DNA of 64,000 nucleotides from Bradyrhizobium campsiandrae (GTDB taxonomy: Bacteria; Pseudomonadota; Alphaproteobacteria; Rhizobiales; Xanthobacteraceae), in NCBI RefSeq assembly GCF_014529705.1, contig NZ_JAANIH010000007.1, positions 1 through 64,000 of the forward strand, given 5' to 3'. Made by a program: the position numbers and the translations under genes. This document shows positions 9,280-16,734 of the stretch, one piece after another (position 1 is the first letter of the stretch; every line of letters starts with the position of its first letter). The notes under the pieces were generated by a model, which was given only the letters and a program-made list of their open reading frames with translations, was not told where the DNA came from and did not search any database.

Positions 9280-9482
9280 AGGCTCTCTCCCAGGATTGAT
9301 TTTATCGTTTTGCGTTAAGGCGCTGGACGCGTTTTTTCTTCGTGCGATTAAGGTGAGAAGGGCGCGCACAAGTCAAGTAAGCCGAGGCGCAAGGCGCACC
9401 CGCGCAATTCGGTGGCGCTCCGACAATGACGCGCGGTAGTATGACCGCAATATTCCTTCACGAGAAAATGCGGGAGCGCGCG

Positions 9483-10262
9483 ATGGAGCTGAAATTCTCT
9501 AAAATAGAACACAGGGGTCCGATCACGATCGTCACGCTGTCGCGACCTGAGGTCTACAACGCGCTGCACACCGACGCGCATTTCGAGCTGCAAAAGGTGT
9601 TCGACGATTTCTCCGCCGATCCCGAGCAATGGGTCGCGATCGTCACAGGCAGCGGCGACAAGGCGTTCTGTGCCGGCAACGATCTGAAGTGGCAGGCGGC
9701 GGGCGGCAAGCGCGGTTGGGACAAGGGTGGCTTTGCCGGCCTCACTGCGCGCTTCGACTGCGACAAGCCGATCATCGCCGCGGTCAATGGCGTTGCCATG
9801 GGCGGCGGTTTTGAAATTGCGCTGGCCTGCGATCTCATCATTGCCGCCGAGAACGCGACATTCGCGCTTCCTGAGCCACGCGTCGGCTTGGCCGCGCTCG
9901 CCGGTGGCCTTCACCGGCTGCCGCGCCAGATCGGGCTCAAGCGCGCCATGGGCATGATCCTCACCGCGCGCCATGTCAGCGCCAAGGAGGGCCAGGAGCT
10001 TGGCTTCGTCAACGAGGTGGTGCCGCAGGGCGAAGCGCTCGCGGCCGCGTTGCGCTGGGCGGAGATGATCACAAAGAACTCGCCGATGTCGATCCGCGCA
10101 TCAAAGCAGGCGATTCAGAAGGGCCTTGCCGTGTCGCTGGAGCAGGCCATCGCGGAGCAGCGCGACTATCCGGCGGTGAAGGCGATGGTGGCCTCGCAGG
10201 ATTACATCGAGGGCCCGAAAGCGTTCTCGGAGAAGCGGCCGCCGAAATGGGTGGGGAAGTAG
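9483..10262 (+). CDS. Enoyl-CoA hydratase/isomerase (crotonase family), PEPRVGLAALAGG type
   Basis: A 259-residue crotonase. KAFCAGNDLKW and NGVAMGGGFEIALACDLI form the oxyanion hole. ATFALPEPRVGLAALAGGLHRLP has a Glu at the first catalytic position but Ala at the second, so it differs from both other crotonases in the window. The ATG at 9483 has GGGAG eight bases upstream; starts further upstream (9426) would add an unlikely 19-residue leader. It is probably a hydratase or dehydratase on a CoA thioester; the exact substrate is unknown. Spacer 9280-9482 holds the divergent promoters, with two similar boxes TGCGTTAAGG (9311) and TGCGATTAAGG (9343). Confidence 0.83.
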   Translation: MELKFSKIEHRGPITIVTLSRPEVYNALHTDAHFELQKVFDDFSADPEQWVAIVTGSGDKAFCAGNDLKWQAAGGKRGWDKGGFAGLTARFDCDKPIIAAVNGVAMGGGFEIALACDLIIAAENATFALPEPRVGLAALAGGLHRLPRQIGLKRAMGMILTARHVSAKEGQELGFVNEVVPQGEALAAALRWAEMITKNSPMSIRASKQAIQKGLAVSLEQAIAEQRDYPAVKAMVASQDYIEGPKAFSEKRPPKWVGK

Positions 10263-10275
10263 GCGGTCTCACCGC

Positions 10276-10363
10276 CGTCATTGCGAGCGAAGCGAAGCAA
10301 TCCAGCATCCCTCCGCGGAGAAAGTCTGGATTGCTTCGTCGCAAGGACTCCTCGCAACGACGG
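10276..10363. repeat. Palindromic repeat (CGTCATTGCGAGCG family), copy 1
   Basis: CGTCATTGCGAGCGAAGCGA on the left and CGCAACGACGG on the right, with internal AAGCAATCCAG paired to CTGGATTGCTT. It sits in a convergent spacer. The same consensus recurs at 13908 and 44189. Confidence 0.85.
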
Positions 10364-10375
10364 ACGGGGAGAGGG

Positions 10376-10753
10376 CTACCCGTCCCGCCCCAGCTCCCGC
10401 TTGTAGGACGCGTAATTCGGCTGATCGACCGCAAGCTTGGCCATCGTGGTGGCCCACAGATGCTCGGCGAGGCCCGGCGTTGCGAGATCCACGTCGCCCT
10501 TCGCGATCCGCTCGGCGAGCGTGCGATTGAGCTCTGTCACTGTCCCGTCTGCGCCGAGCAGCGCCCGCAACCGCTCCAGCTCCGCAGCATCGCTTCCCGC
10601 CTCCTGCGCCAACTGCCGCGTGACGAGGTCGAGGATGTTGACGGCCACGCGCAACTTGAAGGCCTGGTGGCCCGAGATCAGCGGCGTGATGTCGCTGCGG
10701 AGGAAATCGGCGACCGCCCTGGTCAGTTCGATCGGTGTCGGTTCGTCCTGCAT
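10376..10753 (-). CDS. DUF6285 small protein, probable partner of the adjacent kinase
   Basis: A 125-residue, mostly helical soluble protein (MQDEPTPIELTRAVADFLRS at the N terminus, then ITPLISGHQAFKLRVAVNIL). It is of the DUF6285 type that commonly accompanies APH-like kinases and acyl-CoA dehydrogenases. The ATG at 10753 has a strong GGAGGG site. Only two bases separate it from the stop of the kinase gene, so the two are translated as a pair. By position it corresponds to LvaB, the small protein that supports the 4-hydroxyacyl-CoA kinase LvaA in the levulinate pathway. That homology is my inference and not a sequence-proved match. Confidence 0.75.
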   Translation of the reverse strand: MQDEPTPIELTRAVADFLRSDITPLISGHQAFKLRVAVNILDLVTRQLAQEAGSDAAELERLRALLGADGTVTELNRTLAERIAKGDVDLATPGLAEHLWATTMAKLAVDQPNYASYKRELGRDG

Positions 10754-10755
10754 GC

Positions 10756-11742
10756 CTACCCTCCGCGCGGCGCGAGCAGCCGTAACAGATCGATCTCGGT
10801 CTCGGATGCGCGGCGGCCGATCATGGCGCGCTCCATGGAATGATCGGGCCCCTCGCGAAACCGCTGCATCATGCCCCCGCACATGATGCCCCAGCGCAGC
10901 GTGCCCATGACTTCCCAGAATTTGACGCGTGCTGGATCGCATTTGCGCCCCGCAGCCTCGTAACCGGCGAACAGCTCCTCGCGCGAGCCAAAGCCGCCGA
11001 CCGGCTTGTCGATCTCGCCGAAACGCCATGAGTTCACGCAAACCCAGCCGAGATCCTCCATGGGATCGCCAAGGTGAGCGAGTTCCCAGTCAAGCACGGC
11101 ACGGATGCCATCGGCGCCGATGATGAGATTGCCGTTGCGGAAATCGCCATGCACCAGCGTCGTCTCAGTTGACGGCCCGGGATCGTGATCGCGCAGCCAG
11201 CGCAGCGCCAGCTCGAACACGGGCTTCGGCCAGTTCAGGCTGCGATAGTCGCGTTCGAACTCAGAGATTTCCTGGGTCGCCGACCTGCTCCGCAGCTCGG
11301 GCAATTTGTCCTGCGGCAGCTTGTGCAGGCCTGCGAGCACGCTGCCAATCTGCCGCGCAAGAAGCGGCCGCGCCGCCGCGTACTCCTGATCGCGAAGAAT
11401 CTTGCGGGCGATGGTCTCGCCCTCGATCCGCTGCATGATGAAGCCGGTGCCGAGATCGTCCTCCGGCGTCAGCACATGCATCACGCGCGGCGACGGCACG
11501 CCGGCCTCGAAGGCAAGCTGCATCAATTGCGCTTCGGCCGCCAGACCTGCCGCGCGCGTCGGGGCCGCCCCATAGCCCTTTGGCGAGCGGCGCAGGATCG
11601 CGCCGATCACGCCGTCGGGATGGGTGACGTCGAAGCGCCATGTCTCCTGGCTGGCGCCGCCGGAGAGCTTTGCCGCGCCGGTCACGCCGGTTGCACCCGG
11701 CAACCAGCGCTGGACGCTGCGGGAAAGCTCCGCCTCGATCAT
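10756..11742 (-). CDS. APH-family phosphotransferase, probable hydroxyacyl-CoA kinase (LvaA/ACAD10-11 kinase-like)
   Basis: A 328-residue kinase-fold protein. The catalytic loop HGDFRNGN is at residues 198-205 (Asp200, Asn205) and the metal-binding LDWELAHLGDP at 217-227 (Asp218). These are the Brenner-type motifs of aminoglycoside phosphotransferases. Its surroundings (crotonase, SDR, acyl-CoA dehydrogenases) and the DUF6285 partner argue against drug resistance and for phosphorylating a hydroxyl on an acyl-CoA. Human ACAD10/11 carry such a kinase domain fused to a dehydrogenase. The ATG at 11742 overlaps the upstream crotonase stop as ATGA. I rejected an upstream in-frame start at 11880 because it lies inside that crotonase gene. 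Confidence 0.82.
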   Translation of the reverse strand: MIEAELSRSVQRWLPGATGVTGAAKLSGGASQETWRFDVTHPDGVIGAILRRSPKGYGAAPTRAAGLAAEAQLMQLAFEAGVPSPRVMHVLTPEDDLGTGFIMQRIEGETIARKILRDQEYAAARPLLARQIGSVLAGLHKLPQDKLPELRSRSATQEISEFERDYRSLNWPKPVFELALRWLRDHDPGPSTETTLVHGDFRNGNLIIGADGIRAVLDWELAHLGDPMEDLGWVCVNSWRFGEIDKPVGGFGSREELFAGYEAAGRKCDPARVKFWEVMGTLRWGIMCGGMMQRFREGPDHSMERAMIGRRASETEIDLLRLLAPRGG

Positions 11743-12527
11743 TTGCCCTTGAACTGCGCCGGGCGCTTCTCCAGGAACGCGCCCACGCCCTCCCGAAAAT
11801 CCTGTGTGTCGCCAGCGCGGAGCTGGCACTGGAATTCGAGATTGAGCTGCTCCTCGAAGGAATTTTCCGGGCTGTCCCAATAGAGCTTGCGGATCAGCGA
11901 CAGCGCGACCGTCGGGCCGCTGGCAAGCTCGTGCGCGAGCTTCATCGCCTCGTCCATCAGCACGCCATCATCATACACACGATTGATGAGGCCCCATTCC
12001 AGCGCCTTCTCCGCCGGCAGCCGCTCGCCCATCAGCGACAACTCGATCGAGCGCGCGCGGCCGATGAGGCGCGGCAGCAGCCAGGTCGAGCCGCAATCCG
12101 GCACCAGGCCGATGCGACGAAACGCCTGCAGGAAGTAGGACGAACGCGCGCATAAAATCATGTCGCCGAGCAGCGCGAAGCTCATGCCGGCGCCCGCCGC
12201 CGGGCCATTGACCGCGGTGATGATGGGACAGTGCAGATTGCGGATACGGCGCAGGAACGGATGAAAGCCGGTCTCCAGCGTCAGGCCGGCCTTGGTTTTC
12301 TTCGACTGGTCGTTGCGCCCTTGCAGATTCGCACCCGTACAGAACGCCCGCCCCGCACCGGTCAGCACGACGCAGCGCACCTCGTCCTTCTTCTCCTCGA
12401 TCGCATCGAGTGCCTCGGCAAGGCCGCCGAGCATGTCCACGGAGACCGCGTTCATCACCTCCTGATGGTCGAGCTTGAGGATCGCGACCGAACCATCGAA
12501 TTCGAGCGTGACGTGTTTGAACTGCAT
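11739..12527 (-). CDS. Enoyl-CoA hydratase/isomerase, PaaG-like
   Basis: A 262-residue crotonase. GRAFCTGANLQGR and NGPAAGAGMSFALLGDMIL form the oxyanion hole. The active-site stretch QAFRRIGLVPDCGSTWLLPR has the single Asp (LVPD) typical of PaaG-type isomerases and lacks the first Glu of classical hydratases. It may therefore shift double bonds or open an epoxide/oxepin rather than hydrate. It leads a tight operon with the kinase (ATGA overlap) and DUF6285 genes on the minus strand. That coupling suggests it processes the product of the phosphorylation-elimination step. Confidence 0.85.
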   Translation of the reverse strand: MQFKHVTLEFDGSVAILKLDHQEVMNAVSVDMLGGLAEALDAIEEKKDEVRCVVLTGAGRAFCTGANLQGRNDQSKKTKAGLTLETGFHPFLRRIRNLHCPIITAVNGPAAGAGMSFALLGDMILCARSSYFLQAFRRIGLVPDCGSTWLLPRLIGRARSIELSLMGERLPAEKALEWGLINRVYDDGVLMDEAMKLAHELASGPTVALSLIRKLYWDSPENSFEEQLNLEFQCQLRAGDTQDFREGVGAFLEKRPAQFKGK

Positions 12528-12692
12528 GGTTTCCTCGTCCGTTGCGGCCCGCTTCAGTTTCGCAGACCGGAATTACTTCTGCCGGGGCGCATATTTGATT
12601 TTTGGCACGGTCTTGTCCATGGTGATCAGAGCATAGCAAGCAATCTTGCGCGCAGCGGCTGATGCGCCGCGCGGCAAAACAGGAAACGCGCC

Positions 12693-13472
12693 ATGAACCT
12701 CTTCGACCTCTCGGGCCGCGTGGCCGTGATCACCGGTGGCAATGGCGGCATCGGGCTCGGCATCGCGCAGGCGCTCGCCGGCCAGGGGTGCAGCGTCTCG
12801 ATCTGGGGCCGCAATGCTGACAAGAACAAGGCTGCTGCCGCGAGCATGGCGGGGCTATCAGGCAGGGTCGAGACCCGCGTCTGCGACGTCACCGATCCGG
12901 CCTCGGTCAATGCCGCGATGAAGGCGACCCTCGATACATTCGGCCGGGTCGACGGCTGCTTCGCCAATGCCGGCATCGGCGGCGGCGGCCGCAGGTCCTT
13001 CATCGACCGCACCGAAGAGGAGTGGCGCACGATGTTTGCGACCAATCTCGACGGCGTGTTCCACGCCTTCCAAGCCGCCGCGAAGCACATGACCGACCGC
13101 GCCAATGCCGGCGATCCCTTCGGCCGGCTGGTCGCGACCTCGAGCCTCGCCTCGATCTTCGGCACCGCGCGCAACGAGCATTATGCCGCGACGAAAGCCG
13201 CCATCAACGCGCTGGTGCGCGCGCTCGGCGTCGAGCTGGCGCGCCACGGCGTGACCGCGAATGCGATCCTGCCCGGCTGGATCAAGAGCGACATGACGGC
13301 AGGACTGATGGCGAACGAAAAGTTCGTCGCCAACGTGATGCCGCGCATTCCGATGCGGCGATTCGGCGAGGCATCCGATTTTGGCGGCATCGCCGTGTAT
13401 CTGATGAGCAAGGCCTCGTCGTATCACACGGCGGATACATTCGTGATCGACGGCGGCTATACGGCGTTTTGA
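12693..13472 (+). CDS. SDR family NAD(P)-dependent oxidoreductase
   Basis: A canonical classical SDR of 259 residues. TGGNGGIG is at 14-21, ANAG at 91-94, the catalytic Ser150/151 in ATSSLAS, and YAATK with Tyr164 and Lys168. The C-terminal FVIDGGYTAF is typical. It should interconvert a hydroxyl and a keto group. Placed divergently from the crotonase-kinase-DUF6285 operon and upstream of the ACAD10/11-type dehydrogenase, it is a candidate for the 4-keto to 4-hydroxyacyl-CoA reduction assigned to LvaD. It could equally be a 3-hydroxyacyl-CoA dehydrogenase. The 165-base divergent spacer shows no clear operator. Confidence 0.85.
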   Translation: MNLFDLSGRVAVITGGNGGIGLGIAQALAGQGCSVSIWGRNADKNKAAAASMAGLSGRVETRVCDVTDPASVNAAMKATLDTFGRVDGCFANAGIGGGGRRSFIDRTEEEWRTMFATNLDGVFHAFQAAAKHMTDRANAGDPFGRLVATSSLASIFGTARNEHYAATKAAINALVRALGVELARHGVTANAILPGWIKSDMTAGLMANEKFVANVMPRIPMRRFGEASDFGGIAVYLMSKASSYHTADTFVIDGGYTAF

Positions 13473-13507
13473 TTCTCAAAACGACAAACTCTGGGGAAAG
13501 CGGGCAA

Positions 13508-13888
13508 ATGTTTTCACACATCATGATCGGCACCAACGACCTCGACAAGGCCAAGGCGTTCTACGACAGCCTGCTCAGCACGCTCGAGGTGCGCCCGGCC
13601 AAGGTCGATGGCCACCGCATCTTCTATTTCACCAGGACCGGCGTGTTCTCGGTGACCAAGCCGATCAACGGCGAGCCGGCGACCTGCGCGAACGGCGGCA
13701 CCATCGGCTTTGCCGCCAACTCGCCCGAGCAGGTCGACAAATGGCACGCCGCCGGCGTCGCCGCTGGCGGAACGCCGATCGAAAATCCGCCCGGCATCCG
13801 CGAGGGCGGCGGAAACAAACTCTATCTCGCCTATTTGCGCGATCTCGACGGCAACAAGATCTGCGCGATGCATCGGATGCCGAGCTAG
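13508..13888 (+). CDS. VOC family (glyoxalase/bleomycin-resistance fold) protein
   Basis: A 126-residue protein of the vicinal-oxygen-chelate fold: MFSHIMIGTNDLDKAKAFY at the start and LAYLRDLDGNKICAMHR near the end, with the usual beta-alpha-beta pairs between. It is probably a lyase, isomerase or small-molecule-binding protein; the substrate is unknown. The ATG at 13508 follows GGGGAAAG and lies 35 bases after the SDR stop, so the two form an operon. A much longer upstream in-frame reading (from 13022) is only the shifted frame of the SDR gene. Confidence 0.8.
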   Translation: MFSHIMIGTNDLDKAKAFYDSLLSTLEVRPAKVDGHRIFYFTRTGVFSVTKPINGEPATCANGGTIGFAANSPEQVDKWHAAGVAAGGTPIENPPGIREGGGNKLYLAYLRDLDGNKICAMHRMPS

Positions 13889-13907
13889 AGGCCCACCGGA
13901 CTCTCCT

Positions 13908-13995
13908 CGTCATTGCGAGGAGCTCTTGCGACGAAGCAATCCAGACTGCCGCCACGGTAAGATTCTGGATTGCTTCGCTGCGCTCGCAATGACGG
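13908..13995. repeat. Palindromic repeat (CGTCATTGCGAGG family), copy 2
   Basis: CGTCATTGCGAGGAGC at the left, CGCTCGCAATGACGG at the right, with internal GAAGCAATCCAG and CTGGATTGCTTC. It is the same family as the copies at 10276 and 44189. The remaining spacer to 14176 carries the dehydrogenase promoter region and a small hairpin with arms CGCGAAA and TTTCGCG, but no gene. Confidence 0.88.
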
Positions 13996-14176
13996 AGTCC
14001 TGGGGATCGGACGGTGCTCCAGCCCGCTTGCGCGCCGCCTCATTCAAACAACATTTCAAACGTCTCGCGAAAATTCCATCTCATGGCATGGCCCGCGCGA
14101 AAATACGCGCTCGCACTTTCGCGGCGCTGCGACTATTCTTCCGGCCAACGCGAACTCAGCGACCCCGGGAGGAACA

Positions 14177-15454
14177 ATGACAAAACACAGCTACATTCCC
14201 CGCACCACCAACTACACGCTCAATCCCGGCGATGAGCTCAATGACCTCAGGATGTCGGACCAGGTCCGTCCGCTCTACGACCACGTCAAGAAGTTCATCC
14301 GCGACACGGTCGAGCCGATGTCGATCGAGTTCGCAAAGGCCGGCGAGGGCAAGGAAGATCGCTGGAGCTTTACGCCGAAGCAGCTCGAGGTGCTCGAGGT
14401 CGCCAAGAACAAGGCCAAGAAAGAAGGCCTCTGGAATTTCTTCCTGCCCGATGACGAGACCGGCCAGGGCCTGAAGAACCTCGACTATGCCTATATCGCC
14501 GCCGAGCTCGGCAAGAGCCCGCTCGCCTCCGAAACCATGAACTGCTCGGCGCCCGACACCGGCAACATGGAGGTGCTGGAGCGCGTCGGCACCAAGGAGC
14601 AGAAGGAGAAGTGGCTGAAGCCGCTGCTCAACGGTGAGATCCGCTCGGCCTATGTCATGACCGAGCCGAACGTCGCCTCCTCGGACGCCAAGAACATCTC
14701 GACCACGGCCAAGCTCGTCGGCGACGAGTGGGTTATCAACGGCGAGAAATATTACATCTCCGGTCTCGGCGACCCGCGCTGCAAGATTCTCATCGTGATG
14801 GTGAAGACCAATCCGGATGCGGCGCCGAGCAAGCAGCAATCGCAGATCCTGGTGCCGCGCGACACGCCCGGCGTCGAGGTGCTCGGCCCCATGTACGTGT
14901 TCGGCCAGGATCACGCCCCGCGCGGCCACATGCACATGCGCTTCAACAATGTGCGCGTGCCGAAGGAGAACATGCTGCTCGGCGAAGGCCGCGGCTTCGA
15001 GATCTCGCAGCTTCGCCTCGGGCCCGGCCGCATCCATCATTGCATGCGCACCATCGGCAAGGCCGAGAAGGCGCTCGATCTGATGGTGCAGCGCGGCCTG
15101 ACGCGCGAAGCCTTCGGCAAGAAGATCGCCCATCTCGGCGGCAACATGCAGATCATCGCGCAGGCGCGCTGCGAGATCGAGGCGATGCGCCTGATGGTGC
15201 TGAAGGCCGCCAAGGCGATGGACGTGCTCGGCAACAAGGAGGCCCGGGTCTGGGTCTCCATGGTCAAGGCCATGGTGCCGGAGCGCGCCTGCAAGATCAT
15301 CGACCAGGCGATCCAGATGCACGGCGCCACCGGCATCTCGCACTGGACCCCGCTCGCCGAGATGTACCAGGACGTCCGTCACCTGCGCTTTGCCGACGGT
15401 CCGGACGAGGTGCACTGGATGGTGGTCGGCCGCCACGAGCTGAGCATGGCGTGA
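14177..15454 (+). CDS. Acyl-CoA dehydrogenase of ACAD10/11 (LvaC-like) type
   Basis: A 425-residue dehydrogenase-fold flavoprotein. It carries the signature I know from ACAD11: FNCSAPDTGNMEVL in that protein, MNCSAPDTGNMEVL here. MTEPNVASSDA, GLGDPRCKI, GRGFEISQLRLGPGRIHHCMR and the end motif RFADGPDEVH are also shared. In ADGPDE the usual catalytic Glu position holds Asp, as in ACAD10/11. Together with the kinase at 10756 it probably removes phosphate from a 4-phosphoacyl-CoA and moves the double bond, instead of simply oxidising acyl-CoA. The start at 14177 has GGGAGGAAC; upstream in-frame starts overlap a repeat and were rejected. Confidence 0.88.
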   Translation: MTKHSYIPRTTNYTLNPGDELNDLRMSDQVRPLYDHVKKFIRDTVEPMSIEFAKAGEGKEDRWSFTPKQLEVLEVAKNKAKKEGLWNFFLPDDETGQGLKNLDYAYIAAELGKSPLASETMNCSAPDTGNMEVLERVGTKEQKEKWLKPLLNGEIRSAYVMTEPNVASSDAKNISTTAKLVGDEWVINGEKYYISGLGDPRCKILIVMVKTNPDAAPSKQQSQILVPRDTPGVEVLGPMYVFGQDHAPRGHMHMRFNNVRVPKENMLLGEGRGFEISQLRLGPGRIHHCMRTIGKAEKALDLMVQRGLTREAFGKKIAHLGGNMQIIAQARCEIEAMRLMVLKAAKAMDVLGNKEARVWVSMVKAMVPERACKIIDQAIQMHGATGISHWTPLAEMYQDVRHLRFADGPDEVHWMVVGRHELSMA

Positions 15455-15455
15455 A

Positions 15456-15603
15456 CTCTCCTTCTCCCCGCGTGCGGGGAGAAGGTCGGGATGAGGGGAG
15501 CCTCCGCGAGGACGGTGATAGTGGGACTCGCGGAGGCTCCCCCTCACCCGACTTCGATCTGCGATCGAATTGGACCTCTCCCCGCAAGCGGGGCGAGGAG
15601 AGA
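15456..15603. repeat. Composite intergenic repeat with CTTCTCCCCGCG hairpin
   Basis: A first hairpin, CTTCTCCCCGC followed by GCGGGGAGAAG, starts right after the dehydrogenase stop. GAGCCTCCGCGAG is then mirrored by CTCGCGGAGGCTC, and CCTCTCCCCGCAAGCGGGGCGAGGAG closes the element. It fills the convergent junction with the GST gene and may terminate both transcripts. Confidence 0.82.
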
Positions 15604-15611
15604 AAAGAGCG

Positions 15612-16487
15612 CTATGTCGCCGGCGCGAGCTTGTCCTGGGTCTTGGTCTCGAAATCGCTCGCGTCGTGGCGCTCGTGGAGCTGGCTGGCGGGATCGCCGG
15701 AGACGCGGTTGACCATGCGGCCGCGTTTCACGGCGGGGCGTTGCGCGATCAGGTCGGTCCAGCGCTGCACGTTCTTGTAGTCCTGCACCGACAGGAATTC
15801 GCCGGCGCCGTAGACCAGCCCCTTGGCGAGCGCGCCGTACCACGGCCACACCGCGATATCGGCGATGGTGTATTCCTTGCCCACCAGATATTCATTGTCC
15901 GCAAGACGCCGGTCGAGCACGTCGAGCTGGCGCTTCACCTCCATCGCGAAACGGTCGATGGCGTATTCGATCTTGAACGGCGCATAGGCATAGAAATGGC
16001 CGAAGCCGCCGCCGAGATAGGGCGCGCTGCCCATCTGCCAGAACAGCCAGGACATCGCTTCGGTGCGGGTCTTGATGTCCTTGGGCAGGAACGCGCCGAA
16101 CTTCTCGGCGAGGTAGAACAGGATCGAGCCGGACTCGAACACCCGGATCGGCTCCGGGCCCGAGCGGTCCATCAGCGCCGGGATCTTCGAGTTCGGATTG
16201 ATATCGACGAAACCGCTGCCGAACTGGTCGCCATTGCCTATCTTGATCAGCCAGGCGTCGTATTCGGCGCCCTTGTGGCCGAGCGCCAGCAGCTCCTCCA
16301 GCATCACCGTCACCTTCACCCCGTTCGGCGTCGCCAGGGAGTAGAGCTGGAGCGGGTGCTTGCCGACCGGCAGCACCTTGTCGTGGGTAGGGCCGGCGAT
16401 CGGCCGGTTGATGTTGGCGAACTGCCCGCCATTCTCCTTGTTCCAGGTCCAGACTTTGGGCGGCACGTAGGCGGGGGCGTCGGTCAT
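15612..16487 (-). CDS. yghU: Glutathione-dependent disulfide-bond oxidoreductase, YghU-type GST
   Basis: A 291-residue Nu-class glutathione transferase. The N terminus KVWTWNKENGGQFANINRPI and the thioredoxin-fold part HPLQLYSLATPNGVKVTVMLEE lead to the glutathione-binding NPNSKIPAL and ESGSILFYLAEK. The helical C-terminal half follows (about residues 130-280). YghU-like proteins reduce disulfides and organic hydroperoxides with two bound glutathiones. The length fits YghU (about 288). It is divergent from the nitronate monooxygenase gene. Its presence among oxidation enzymes suggests peroxide or electrophile defence. Confidence 0.92.
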   Translation of the reverse strand: MTDAPAYVPPKVWTWNKENGGQFANINRPIAGPTHDKVLPVGKHPLQLYSLATPNGVKVTVMLEELLALGHKGAEYDAWLIKIGNGDQFGSGFVDINPNSKIPALMDRSGPEPIRVFESGSILFYLAEKFGAFLPKDIKTRTEAMSWLFWQMGSAPYLGGGFGHFYAYAPFKIEYAIDRFAMEVKRQLDVLDRRLADNEYLVGKEYTIADIAVWPWYGALAKGLVYGAGEFLSVQDYKNVQRWTDLIAQRPAVKRGRMVNRVSGDPASQLHERHDASDFETKTQDKLAPAT

Positions 16488-16734
16488 GCGGTGGCTCCGG
16501 CAAAAGATGCGCCTGCATTAATTAGCCCGTGCCGGGCCGTTGGCAAGCCCTGCCCGCTCTGCATCCGGCGCGGACCTCGGAACCGGGTCATGCATCCTGT
16601 CCACCTCGTTCGACGGCGCATCATCGCGGGCGGCATGACCATCGCGCCACGTGACGCCTGCACGCAAGATGCGCGCGGGAATCCGGCATGGCATCCCACA
16701 TGACGATGCGCTGGGGTGCTGCCGGGAGAGAACC

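Noticed and set aside
10756..11742. Aminoglycoside resistance kinase
   Set aside because: The fold is APH-like, but the tight coupling to a crotonase and DUF6285 gene and the nearby ACAD10/11-type dehydrogenase point to acyl-CoA metabolism.
13022..13888. A 288-codon reading ending in the VOC protein
   Set aside because: The first part is the SDR gene in a shifted frame. The VOC start at 13508 has a good ribosome-binding site.
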